From the NCBI RefSeq assembly GCF_003463065.1, contig NZ_QSCM01000023.1:25049-38644 (forward strand): DNA of 13,596 bases, written 5' to 3'. This document shows positions 6,203 through 13,542 of this stretch, in pieces (the stretch's first letter is position 1; each line of letters opens with the position of its first letter). This stretch comes from Blautia sp. OF03-15BH. GTDB taxonomy: Bacteria; Bacillota; Clostridia; Lachnospirales; Lachnospiraceae. The position numbers and the translations under genes are program-made. The notes under the pieces were generated by a model that worked only from the letters and a program-made list of their open reading frames with translations, ran no database searches and was not told where the DNA came from.

Positions 6203-6907
6203 ATGACAGATAAGATCACTACTGTTTTATGGGATGTGGATGGCACACTTCTGGACTTCATTGCTGCAGAAAAGGCCGCCATCCGAAAACTTTTCAGAGA
6301 ATACGATCTCGGCGAATGCACGGATGAGATGCTTGCCCGTTACAGTAAGATCAACCGTACTTACTGGGTAAAGCTGGAAAACGGCGAAATGACAAAACCG
6401 GAAATTCTCGTAGGCCGCTTCCGTGACTTCTTTGTATCAGAAGGTCTGGATCCTTCCATCGCCTCTGCATTTAATGAAAAATACCAGGATCGGCTCGGAG
6501 ATGCGGATTCAATCGTTTACTGCAATGACAGTCTGAATCTTCTGAAATCTCTTCGGGGAAAAATCAGACAGTACGCCGTTTCCAACGGCACCATCGCAGC
6601 CCAGACCAAAAAGCTGAAGCTTTCCGGTCTCGGAGAACTGATGGATGGTATTTTTCTCTCGGAACAGCTGGGCTATGAGAAACCCAACATTGAATTTTTC
6701 AATCAGGTGTTTGATGCACTTGGTCCTGTGGACCGTTCAAAGGTCCTGATCGTCGGAGACTCTCTTACCAGCGATATCCGCGGCGGCAACAATGCCGGCA
6801 TCCCTACCTGCTGGTACAATCCCCACGGTCTTTCTGCAGGTCCCGAATATCAGATTGATCACGAGATCAAAGATCTGCATGAGATCTATCCACTGCTCGC
6901 ACTGTAA
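6203..6907 (+). CDS. HAD family hydrolase, YjjG-like pyrimidine nucleotidase
   Basis: This 234-aa cytosolic HAD phosphatase resembles the YjjG family, which dephosphorylates non-canonical pyrimidine nucleoside monophosphates. All four motifs are visible: DVDGT with nucleophile Asp11 and acid/base Asp13, SNG at 127-129, GYEKP with Lys160 and VGDSLTSDIRGG with Asp186 and Asp191. The helical cap lies at about residues 20-95. LWDVDGTLLDF at the start and ARYSKINRTYW in the cap are YjjG-like. Length matches the family. AAGGAG (6192-6197) is five bases before the ATG. It begins 17 bases after the DUF134-NifX stop and ends before a strong terminator, so it is the second gene of that operon. A functional link to metal sensing is not evident. 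Confidence 0.88.
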   Translation: MTDKITTVLWDVDGTLLDFIAAEKAAIRKLFREYDLGECTDEMLARYSKINRTYWVKLENGEMTKPEILVGRFRDFFVSEGLDPSIASAFNEKYQDRLGDADSIVYCNDSLNLLKSLRGKIRQYAVSNGTIAAQTKKLKLSGLGELMDGIFLSEQLGYEKPNIEFFNQVFDALGPVDRSKVLIVGDSLTSDIRGGNNAGIPTCWYNPHGLSAGPEYQIDHEIKDLHEIYPLLAL

Positions 6908-6928
6908 AAATGTATATTTTTTCACTTC

Positions 6929-6977
6929 AAAGCTCTTTTTGGCTGAAGCCGTACTTCTGCCAAAGAGAGCTTTTTTT
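6929..6977 (+). terminator. Rho-independent terminator after the DUF134-NifX operon
   Basis: A 15-bp stem with one G-U pair (6929-6943 with 6959-6973) and a 15-nt loop ends in seven T residues (6971-6977). It begins 21 bases after the nucleotidase stop. It is among the strongest terminators in the window. Confidence 0.92.
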
Positions 6978-7060
6978 GAACAGCCCCTGTTTTTATAAAA
7001 TCACGGAATTTTTCTGTTTTACAGTAATAAAATTCATTAAAATTTTATTAAAATACAGGA

Positions 7061-7089
7061 TTGGCTTTTTCATCTTAATGTGTTATCAT
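7061..7089 (+). promoter_or_regulatory. Promoter of the cstA operon
   Basis: TTGGCT (7061-7066) and TATCAT (7084-7089) are 17 bp apart. A- and T-tracts just upstream (about 7020-7055, including the palindrome TAAAATTTTA at 7038-7047) could act as an UP element. The leader is about 47 nt. The rest of 6978-7060 shows nothing else I can support. Confidence 0.6.
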
Positions 7090-7142
7090 GGTAAAGTTCT
7101 ATTGTAAAAAATATTTACGAATAAGGGAGAAAAAAGAGAAAC

Positions 7143-7661
7143 ATGACAAAAGAAGATGTGCTTGAAAAAGCACTGCGTTCCTACTCCGCCTATTATGACG
7201 TAAACCGCGAAACACCGGAAGCGCCTTTTGCCGCGGAAGCTGTGTTTCATTCACACAGCAGCACCTATTTCCTTACAAAATCTGCAACCATCGGCGAAGC
7301 GGAATCCAATGAGTACGTATTTTTTGCCCTGGCTGATCGACTGGATGAAGAAAACTTCCAACGGCTTGATTCGCTGGCCTGGGAAAAGGGACTGAACCGC
7401 GTAACTCCTCATGCCAATCACAGAAACACCGATGTCTCCCTTATCATCATCGCTTCTTCCGTTACCGAAGAGGCAGAAAGAATGGTCCGAACCCGAAGCC
7501 ATTACAAAAATTACCGCTTCAGTCTTCAGGGCTTCAGCCATTACCATCTGATTGTTTTAGATCTTTCCCGTGAAAAAGTGACCTGTAACCGGCAGGGACG
7601 TTCCATGAGAAAGATCTTTAGCAAAATATTTACCTTGCAAGAAAAGGAGAGAAAAAAATGA
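7143..7661 (+). CDS. Conserved-looking hypothetical protein co-transcribed with cstA
   Basis: I do not recognise this 172-aa protein. It has no signal peptide or membrane segment and reads as soluble, mixed alpha/beta. It has several aromatic and His patches (AVFHSHSSTYFL near 43-54, YVFFALADRLDEENFQRLD near 68-86, HYKNYRFSLQGFSHYHLIVLDLS near 130-152) and a basic C-terminus rich in Lys/Arg. The start has AAGGGAG at 7123-7129. Its stop overlaps the cstA start by four bases (ATGA), which argues for translational coupling and a job tied to CstA, such as a regulator or accessory of the transporter. Codon use looks like that of its neighbours. The gene is clearly real, because it has a promoter, a ribosome site and a coupled overlap. 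Confidence 0.8.
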   Translation: MTKEDVLEKALRSYSAYYDVNRETPEAPFAAEAVFHSHSSTYFLTKSATIGEAESNEYVFFALADRLDEENFQRLDSLAWEKGLNRVTPHANHRNTDVSLIIIASSVTEEAERMVRTRSHYKNYRFSLQGFSHYHLIVLDLSREKVTCNRQGRSMRKIFSKIFTLQEKERKK

Positions 7662-9358
7662 CAGCGATTCTAATCATCGTAGCAGCGATCGTCCTGCTCC
7701 TGATCGGCTATGTAGGCTATGGTTCATGGCTTGCAAAGCAGTGGGGCATCGATCCGAAAAAATCCACTCCGGCTGTCGAAATGGAAGACGGCGTGGATTA
7801 CGTGGCAGCAAAACCTGCAGTCCTCATGGGACACCACTTTTCATCCATCGCAGGCGCCGGTCCGATCAATGGTCCCATTCAGGCCGCGGTTTTTGGCTGG
7901 GTACCGGTATTTTTATGGTGCATCATCGGTGGAATTTTCTTCGGAGGCCTTCAGGATTTCGGTTCCCTGTTTGCATCCCTTCGTCACAAAGGAAAAAGCG
8001 TAGGCGAGATCATCCGCGATTCCATGGGAAAAAGAGCCCAGAAGCTCTTTACCATCTTTGCGCTGCTGGTGCTGATCCTGGTTATTGCATCCTTTGTCAA
8101 CGTTGTTGCAGGAACCTTTATGAGTGACGGCGGTTTCGGCGTTTCTACTTCTCCGACCGGAAACCAGACCACCGCTATGATCTCTCTTCTGTTCATCGTT
8201 CTTGCTGTTATCTATGGATATATCACAAACCGTATGGGTGTCGGTACTCTTCCCGCAACCATCGGCGGCATCATCGGTATCGTTGCGATCGTTCTCATTG
8301 GTCTGAACTGTGGTTTTGTTATGAGCCGTATCGCCTGGATCGTTGCCATCGGTATCTATATCGCTGTGGCTTCTCTGGTTCCCGTATGGATCCTCCTGCA
8401 GCCGCGTGATTATCTTTCCAGCTTCCTGCTTTACGGCATGATGGCACTGGCCCTGGTTGGAATCTTTGTTTCTGCCTTCGCCGGACGTTCTACCTTTAAC
8501 ATTCCCGCTTTCACAGGCTGGAGCACTCCGATCGGAACTCTGTTCCCGGCACTCTTTATCACCGTTGCCTGCGGCGCCTGTTCCGGTTTCCACAGCCTCA
8601 TTGCCACCGGTACCTCTTCCAAACAGCTGGATAACGAAAAACATGCCAAACCCATTGCTTACGGTTCCATGCTTATTGAGTCCGCTCTTGGTATCGTAGC
8701 CCTGATCGCACTTGGTATGGTTTATGAGAAATACACCAGCGGTGCTTTCGGCGGACCGCCTGCCGCTTTCGCAGCCGGTGTTGCCACCATGTTCTCTGAT
8801 GAAGGTTCTCATACCTACAACACCATTTATGCACTTTTAACCCTGGCAGTTTCCGTCTTTGCCCTGACTTCTCTGGATACCGGAACCCGTCTGGGACGTT
8901 TCCTCTTCTCCGAGCTCTTCCTGAAAGAAAATGAAAAGAGCTGGAAGGATGCCACCGGCGCACGCCGTTTCCTGGCTCATCCCATGGTAGGTACCACCTT
9001 CCTGGTTGTCATCGGCTGCATCCTGGGCGGACTTTCCTTAAGTCAGATCTGGGGACTTTTTGGCGCTGCCAACCAGCTTCTGGCCGGTATCGCTCTGATG
9101 GCAGTCTGTGCATGGCTGGGACAGGCCGGTAAGAACAACAAAATGTTCTATGTCCCGATGGTATTCATGCTTGCGGCTACCTTAAGCAGCCTCCTCATCA
9201 CGGTCAGGAAAAAACTCGTGATGATCTGTGACGGTGAAGCTCTCTGGGGCGACTGGTTCCAGCTTTTCTTCGCCGCAGCCATGGCGATCCTGGCAATCTT
9301 CCTGGTTGTGGAAGGAATCCAGACCTTCAAGAAACAGAAAAGCCTGAAAAAAGCTTAA
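7658..9358 (+). CDS. cstA: Carbon starvation protein CstA family transporter
   Basis: This 566-aa inner-membrane protein belongs to the CstA family, whose studied members take up peptides or pyruvate. It has some 14-16 hydrophobic segments spread over its whole length. The hallmark GHHFSSIAGAGPINGPIQA lies at residues 58-76, followed by FLWCIIGGIFFGGLQDFGSLF and the HKGKSVGEII loop. ACGACSGFHSLIATGTSSKQL near the middle is also typical of the family. It is shorter than E. coli CstA and BtsT (around 700 aa), fitting the short form of Firmicutes. The start at 7658 has AAGGAG eight bases upstream and overlaps the preceding gene by four bases. A Rho-independent terminator lies at 9480-9505. Substrate choice (pyruvate or peptide) cannot be told from the sequence. 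Confidence 0.93.
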   Translation: MTAILIIVAAIVLLLIGYVGYGSWLAKQWGIDPKKSTPAVEMEDGVDYVAAKPAVLMGHHFSSIAGAGPINGPIQAAVFGWVPVFLWCIIGGIFFGGLQDFGSLFASLRHKGKSVGEIIRDSMGKRAQKLFTIFALLVLILVIASFVNVVAGTFMSDGGFGVSTSPTGNQTTAMISLLFIVLAVIYGYITNRMGVGTLPATIGGIIGIVAIVLIGLNCGFVMSRIAWIVAIGIYIAVASLVPVWILLQPRDYLSSFLLYGMMALALVGIFVSAFAGRSTFNIPAFTGWSTPIGTLFPALFITVACGACSGFHSLIATGTSSKQLDNEKHAKPIAYGSMLIESALGIVALIALGMVYEKYTSGAFGGPPAAFAAGVATMFSDEGSHTYNTIYALLTLAVSVFALTSLDTGTRLGRFLFSELFLKENEKSWKDATGARRFLAHPMVGTTFLVVIGCILGGLSLSQIWGLFGAANQLLAGIALMAVCAWLGQAGKNNKMFYVPMVFMLAATLSSLLITVRKKLVMICDGEALWGDWFQLFFAAAMAILAIFLVVEGIQTFKKQKSLKKA

Positions 9359-9383
9359 ATCCATCCACTCCCATAAAGAAACA

Positions 9384-9454
9384 GCGCCGCCGCATCCCTG
9401 TGATCTTCCGTCTCCTGCAAAGCAGAAGGCAGACACACATAAATGCGGCGGCGC
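9384..9454. repeat. GC-rich 12-bp perfect inverted repeat with 47-nt loop
   Basis: GCGCCGCCGCAT (9384-9395) pairs perfectly with ATGCGGCGGCGC (9443-9454). The loop contains a small CTGC/GCAG hairpin. It lies between the convergent cstA and PAP2 genes. On the minus strand it is followed by a T-rich run (TGTTTCTTTATG), so it may end the PAP2 operon transcript, although the long loop is unusual for a terminator. Confidence 0.6.
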
Positions 9455-9477
9455 GATCAATATTAAGAATTGTCCCA

Positions 9478-10029
9478 TCAGGCAGCCCGTTGGCTGCCTT
9501 TTTTTCTGTCCATCAGCCACAGTACCAATCTGCTTCCGATATAACCGGAAAGCAGGCCCAGAAGCAGACCTCCCAGCACATCGGTAGGATAATGCACATA
9601 CAGATACAGCCTGGAAAAAGCGATCAGTACAGCCAGCACCAGTGCCGGTTTCCAGAGACGCTTCTCTCCTGCCATAAAAAGTCCGGCCACCGATGCAAAG
9701 GAAGCGGCCGTATGACCGGATGGAAAGGAATAATCCACCGGCCTGTTCACAAGAAGCTGTATCGCCGTATTCACATCAAACGGTCTGGTTCTTGCTACTA
9801 TCGGCTTTAACAGCACATTACAAAACAGAACATCCATCAAAAGAGCACCTGCCACGATAAGGCCGCTCTTTCTTGTCCTCGGCACCAGAAGCAGCACAGC
9901 CGCCAGAAGGATCCAGAAAGCTCCCGCATCTCCAAGATGTGTGATCGAGCACATGATCTGATCCAGTACCGGTGTATGCAGCTTCTGCAGCCAGTCTAAA
10001 ATCTGAATTTCAATTCCTATTTTTTTCAC
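9478..10029 (-). CDS. PAP2 family membrane phosphatase
   Basis: This 183-aa membrane protein is a type 2 phosphatidic acid phosphatase, probably acting on lipid phosphates such as undecaprenyl pyrophosphate or phosphatidate at the outer face of the membrane. The three motifs are complete: Lys75-x6-Arg82-Pro83 (KPIVARTRP), PSGH at 103-106 and SRLYLYVHYPTD at 139-150 with catalytic His146 and Asp150. Five or six membrane helices are visible. The start is GTG at 10029, with GGAG only four bases upstream, which is short; no better in-frame start is seen. It follows the second MATE gene by 14 bases and is the last gene of the CLC-MATE-PAP2 operon. Its final codons coincide with the hairpin that ends the convergent cstA transcript. 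Confidence 0.9.
   Translation of the reverse strand: MKKIGIEIQILDWLQKLHTPVLDQIMCSITHLGDAGAFWILLAAVLLLVPRTRKSGLIVAGALLMDVLFCNVLLKPIVARTRPFDVNTAIQLLVNRPVDYSFPSGHTAASFASVAGLFMAGEKRLWKPALVLAVLIAFSRLYLYVHYPTDVLGGLLLGLLSGYIGSRLVLWLMDRKKGSQRAA
9480..9505 (+). terminator. Rho-independent terminator of the cstA operon, inside the PAP2 3' end
   Basis: An 8-bp GC-rich stem (9480-9487 with 9492-9499) with a 4-nt loop (CGTT) is followed by seven T (9499-9505). It lies about 120 bases past the cstA stop. The same bases, read on the other strand, encode the last residues of the PAP2 protein (GSQRAA). Confidence 0.85.
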
Positions 10030-10043
10030 TCCTCTCCGTTTTT

Positions 10044-11405
10044 TCAGAATCTGCCTGCTGATCTGGCAGGCGTATAAGTTTTTGCGATCTTTTTCATACG
10101 GATGATATAAACAGGTACCAGCGGGATCAGGGCTGCCAGCCAGGCTCCCGGATCACAGAGACAGATCCCGAGGAAGCCCAGAGGACCTGCCAGAACCGTA
10201 ACCATGATGCCACGGGCCAGCAGTTCAAAAATGCCGCCTATCATAGGTACCAGTCCGTCTCCCATTCCCTGAAGTGTATTCCGATAGATAAAAATAGAAC
10301 CCAGGAACGGATAACACCATGCCGTAGCATGGAAATATTCATTACAGATCGTCCGGATCTCTCCTGTCGGATCAGCGACAAACAGTCTGGATGCTGCTCC
10401 TCCCCAGAAAAATACAGCAAGGCCGCAGACAACTCCGACTATAATGGTAATGATCTGCGTGATCTTGACTCCCTGACGGATCCTCCGGATCTCTCCTGCT
10501 CCCATATTCTGGCCTACATAAGTTGCCAGCGTGATCCCAATGGACGGAAACGCCTGCGTCACAATATTGCAGATCTTTCCACTGGCCGAAAAAGCAGCAA
10601 TATACGTAGCACCAAGAAGATTGACTGCTGCCTGTACCATCACCGTTCCGATGCCGGTAATGGAAAACTGCAGTGCCATAGGAACTCCCATCATCATCAG
10701 TCTGCCCGCACTGGCAGCGGAAAAGCCCCATTCTTCTTTTCGGATCTTTAAAATATCATATTTCTTTTTGATATAAAAGAAACAGGAAACAACCGAAACT
10801 GCCTGAGCGATCACGGTTGCATAGGCGGCTCCCCGTACACCAAGCGGGATCACTGCGATCAGAAGAATATCGAGAATGACATTCAGGACGGAAGAAAGGA
10901 TCAGAAAGATCAAAGGCGTCCTGCTGTCTCCCAGAGATCTGCTCACTGCCGCGAGCATGTTGTAAGCGATGGTAACAGGAAGGCCTGCATAGATGATCCC
11001 GATATAGCCTGCCGTATCGTCAATGATCGTATCCGGCGTGTTCATCAGCTTTAAGATTCCCCGGTTCATCAGAAGAAGTCCGCCAGTCATCACTGCCGCC
11101 ATGATGATGCAGAGATAAAGAGACATTACCGTATAATGACGAAGTCTTTTTTCATCTCCCGCTCCAAAGCTCTGTGCCAGAAGGATCCCGAAGCCTCCCG
11201 TCATACCTGTGATCCATCCAAAGACCACAAAGGCCAGGGTTCCTGTCGTTCCAACTGCCGCCAGGGCATTGACGCCGAGGAAGCGGCCTACGATAATCGA
11301 GTCCATCAGATTGTATACATTCTGAAAAATATTTCCCAGCAATACGGGAATCGTGAAGAAAATGATCAGCCTGAGAGGGCTGCCTTTTGTCATGTCATTC
11401 TGCAT
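10044..11405 (-). CDS. MATE family efflux transporter (second copy)
   Basis: This 453-aa polytopic membrane protein is of the MATE family, exporting small molecules against Na+ or H+. It begins with the family's typical MTKGSPLRLIIFFTIPVLLG and NVYNLMDSIIVGRFLGVNAL. The second repeat shows VPMALQFSITGIGTVMVQAAVN and YVGQNMGAGE, and about twelve hydrophobic segments are present. It is only distantly like the MATE protein at 751-2097, so it is not a recent duplicate. The start is ATG at 11405. GAGGAG (11420-11425) is 14 bases upstream, which is long, and a start at the Met five codons on is possible. The TTG at 11426 overlaps that site and is unlikely. It follows the CLC gene by 29 bases and precedes the PAP2 gene by 14. 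The substrate is unknown. Confidence 0.9.
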   Translation of the reverse strand: MQNDMTKGSPLRLIIFFTIPVLLGNIFQNVYNLMDSIIVGRFLGVNALAAVGTTGTLAFVVFGWITGMTGGFGILLAQSFGAGDEKRLRHYTVMSLYLCIIMAAVMTGGLLLMNRGILKLMNTPDTIIDDTAGYIGIIYAGLPVTIAYNMLAAVSRSLGDSRTPLIFLILSSVLNVILDILLIAVIPLGVRGAAYATVIAQAVSVVSCFFYIKKKYDILKIRKEEWGFSAASAGRLMMMGVPMALQFSITGIGTVMVQAAVNLLGATYIAAFSASGKICNIVTQAFPSIGITLATYVGQNMGAGEIRRIRQGVKITQIITIIVGVVCGLAVFFWGGAASRLFVADPTGEIRTICNEYFHATAWCYPFLGSIFIYRNTLQGMGDGLVPMIGGIFELLARGIMVTVLAGPLGFLGICLCDPGAWLAALIPLVPVYIIRMKKIAKTYTPARSAGRF

Positions 11406-11434
11406 AAATTTTCTTTTTCTCCTCAAAAAACGCT

Positions 11435-12709
11435 TCAGGTCTTAGTTCTGTGGTTTACATATTTTGCTTTATATTTGGAATACAGGATCGTCTGTTCTTT
11501 ATAAAGTCCGTAATAGCCGGAAGCCGCATAGCTGATGGAAACAGCGATCAGATAATAAGCCACACCCTCAAACCCGAACAGCTCAAAGGCAATGAGGATC
11601 GAGGTCAGCGGACAGTTGGTCACACCGCAGAAAACAGCCACCATTCCGGCTGCTGCACAGATGGAGGGCTCCATTCCAAGAAGCGTACCGAGCACACAGC
11701 CAAAGGTTGCTCCGATACAGAAGGAAGGAACGATCTCACCACCTTTAAAACCGGCTTTCATCGTAATAGCGGTAAGGATCAGTTTCCAGAGGAAATCCAG
11801 GGGTCTGGCCTCTCCTTCCTCAATGGCCTTTTCGATCAGACCGGTGCTGGCTCCCATATAATCCGTCGTGTGAAGGAGCAGCGTAATCCCGATGATCAGG
11901 GCACTGGCTGCCACAACCCGGATGTAGGGGTTTTTTAGCCATTTTTTATAGCCGGAAGCCACACCTTTTAAGGCAAGACAGAAAAGAATACTGACCACTG
12001 CACAGCCAAGTCCGACAATTCCGACCTTGATCCCGCTTTCAATCGTCAGAGCCGGGATATGACTCACATGAAAAACCTCCGGATGGATCCCCATGCCTGC
12101 TGCGAAATTGCTGGCGATCAGAGAAGCGATCACACAGGGAACCAGCGCCGTATAGTACATAACACCCACACTGACTACCTCCATGGCAAATACGGCCGCC
12201 GCCATCGGTGTCCCGAAAAGTGCCGCAAAGGCTGCACTCATACCGCACATAACCATCACATGACGGTCTTCCTCATCTAATGGAAGCCACCGTCCCAGCT
12301 GGTTTCCGATGCTTCCGCCAAGCTGGATCACCGCTCCCTCACGGCCTGCGGAACCACCGGTAAGGTGTGTCAGGGCTGTGGAAATAAAAACCAGCGGAGC
12401 TGCCCTTAAAGGAACACTGTCTCTCGAAGCAATCGTGGCAAATACCTGATTTGCCCCGCCGTCGTCCTTTCCAAAGGTCTGATATAAAAATACGATGACC
12501 AGTCCTGCTGCCGGAAGAAAATAAAATACCCAGTTGTTTTCCTGACGAAAGACAGTCACTTTGGTGAGTACAAAAGCAAACAAGGTACTGATCCCTCCCA
12601 CTACACAACCACTCACAACTGCAAGCAGAAGCCATTTTCCAAGACTTGTCATCGTTTCCCGGATCCGGTTCAGATAGAAGACAAGCCCTTCTTTTGTTTC
12701 TTTCTTCAT
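11435..12709 (-). CDS. CLC family anion channel/antiporter, CLC-F-like
   Basis: This 424-aa membrane protein belongs to the CLC family, which moves chloride or fluoride, often exchanged for protons. The gating glutamate motif GSAGREGAVIQLG lies at 119-131 with Glu124, followed by MSAAFAALFGTPMAAAVFAMEV at 157-178. The usual GSGIP motif is absent; the matching stretch reads GKDDGGANQVFATI (80-93). The later motif is AGFKGGEIVPSFCIGATFG (319-337), with KGGE in place of GGIFAP. Both changes resemble fluoride-exporting CLC-F proteins, so fluoride export is a fair inference. No regulatory CBS domains are present. The start is ATG at 12709, with AGAGGGGA upstream; a longer in-frame ORF starts inside the promoter. 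It is the first gene of the CLC-MATE-PAP2 operon. Confidence 0.88.
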   Translation of the reverse strand: MKKETKEGLVFYLNRIRETMTSLGKWLLLAVVSGCVVGGISTLFAFVLTKVTVFRQENNWVFYFLPAAGLVIVFLYQTFGKDDGGANQVFATIASRDSVPLRAAPLVFISTALTHLTGGSAGREGAVIQLGGSIGNQLGRWLPLDEEDRHVMVMCGMSAAFAALFGTPMAAAVFAMEVVSVGVMYYTALVPCVIASLIASNFAAGMGIHPEVFHVSHIPALTIESGIKVGIVGLGCAVVSILFCLALKGVASGYKKWLKNPYIRVVAASALIIGITLLLHTTDYMGASTGLIEKAIEEGEARPLDFLWKLILTAITMKAGFKGGEIVPSFCIGATFGCVLGTLLGMEPSICAAAGMVAVFCGVTNCPLTSILIAFELFGFEGVAYYLIAVSISYAASGYYGLYKEQTILYSKYKAKYVNHRTKT

Positions 12710-12800
12710 TTGAATCCCCTCTCTCTTTCTCTGGTACAAAAGCAGATGTTCTCTGTTATACCTTACAGACAGCTGCACTTTCCTGTCCATGTCATCGTTT

Positions 12801-12829
12801 ATTATACAAAGCACATCTGGTAAAAGCAA
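12801..12829 (-). promoter_or_regulatory. Promoter of the CLC-MATE-PAP2 operon
   Basis: On the minus strand, TTGCTT (12824-12829) and a perfect TATAAT (12801-12806) are 17 bp apart. The leader is about 85 nt and contains only a weak GACAG/CTGTC hairpin. I do not see a fluoride riboswitch in it. Confidence 0.7.
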
Positions 12830-12851
12830 CTGGAAAATCTGCATTTCCAGT
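12829..12851. repeat. 8-bp inverted repeat between divergent genes
   Basis: ACTGGAAA (12829-12836) and TTTCCAGT (12844-12851) are perfect reverse complements, seven bases apart. The repeat touches the -35 box of the CLC promoter and lies before the divergent HAD gene. It could be an operator. No regulator is encoded nearby. Confidence 0.4.
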
Positions 12852-12939
12852 GGCGCTTTCCGTCTTCCTCTGTTAAAATAAGCAATAGAACCTAAGACTG
12901 TCTGTCTTTGGACAACTGCTGACTATGGAGGAATTCATT

Positions 12940-13542
12940 ATGATCACAACCATCATCTTTGATATTGGAAATGTTCTGGCCGCTTATGACTGGGAAGGTG
13001 CTTTGAGGCGCCTGGGCTGCCAGGATGAAACGTTTGAAGCCGTGGCGGATGCTGTGTTCCGAAGCCCTGACTGGAAAGAAATGGACCGTGGAGTCCTGAC
13101 ACTGGAGGAGTTGCTCCAGCGCTTTATCCGGCGTGCTCCGAAATACGAAAAAGAGATCCGCCAGGTCATCCTTGATTATTCTTATATGGCCCGTCAATAT
13201 CCCTATACCAGACCCTGGCTGAAGGAACTGAAGGAAAGAGGCTTTCGCCTTTACTACCTCTCCAATTACGGCGAGTTTGGCGTACAGGAGACTCAGAAAG
13301 CCCTGGATTTCCGGGAGCTGATGGACGGCGGCCTCTTTTCCTATGAAGTACAGCTGATCAAGCCCGACCGCTGGATCTATGAGGAACTGCTTCGTCGCTA
13401 TCAGATCAGCCCCGAGGAGGCGGTTTTCTTCGATGACAGCCTTCCAAATATCGAGACCGCCTGCAGCCTGGGGATCCACGGCATCCACTTTACCGGTTAC
13501 GAGGATGCCCGCAAGAAACTGGAGGCTCTTCTGGCGCAATAG
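12940..13542 (+). CDS. HAD family phosphatase, YihX-like, 3' end altered by intron
   Basis: This 200-aa cytosolic protein is a HAD superfamily phosphatase like YihX (sugar-phosphate phosphatase). Motif I is FDIGNVL (7-13) with nucleophile Asp8; the usual second Asp is Gly10, as in YihX-type proteins. Motif II is LSNYGEF with Ser108, motif III Lys141 in LIKPDRWIY and motif IV FFDDSLPN with Asp165, Asp166 and Asn170. The start is ATG at 12940, with GGAGG at 12927-12931; an ATG at 12925 overlaps that site. The promoter is unclear (a weak TAAAAT at 12874-12879). The reading frame meets the 3' end of a minus-strand group II intron at 13538/13539, and the stop codon appears to be intron sequence. 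A few native C-terminal residues may be lost, but the catalytic domain is whole. Confidence 0.85.
   Translation: MITTIIFDIGNVLAAYDWEGALRRLGCQDETFEAVADAVFRSPDWKEMDRGVLTLEELLQRFIRRAPKYEKEIRQVILDYSYMARQYPYTRPWLKELKERGFRLYYLSNYGEFGVQETQKALDFRELMDGGLFSYEVQLIKPDRWIYEELLRRYQISPEEAVFFDDSLPNIETACSLGIHGIHFTGYEDARKKLEALLAQ

Noticed and set aside
7913..8812. 299-codon minus-strand open frame inside cstA
   Set aside because: Its composition (rich in Gly, Asp, Asn, Lys) is typical of an antisense shadow of a membrane protein gene; cstA is unambiguous.
9384..9454. tRNA-like or small RNA fold between cstA and PAP2
   Set aside because: The 71-nt span and GC-rich stem suggested a tRNA, but there is no T-arm, D-arm or anticodon arm pattern; it is listed only as an inverted repeat.
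751..11405. The two MATE genes as a recent duplication
   Set aside because: The two proteins differ throughout, including at the N-terminal motifs, and their operon contexts are unrelated.
12710..12800. Possible fluoride riboswitch in the CLC leader
   Set aside because: I looked for the crcB-type pseudoknot sequence and saw only a weak 5-bp hairpin; the conserved GGCGATGG-like start is missing.
12892..13539. 215-codon minus-strand open frame opposite the second HAD gene
   Set aside because: The plus-strand frame carries all HAD motifs and a GGAGG site; the antisense frame does not.
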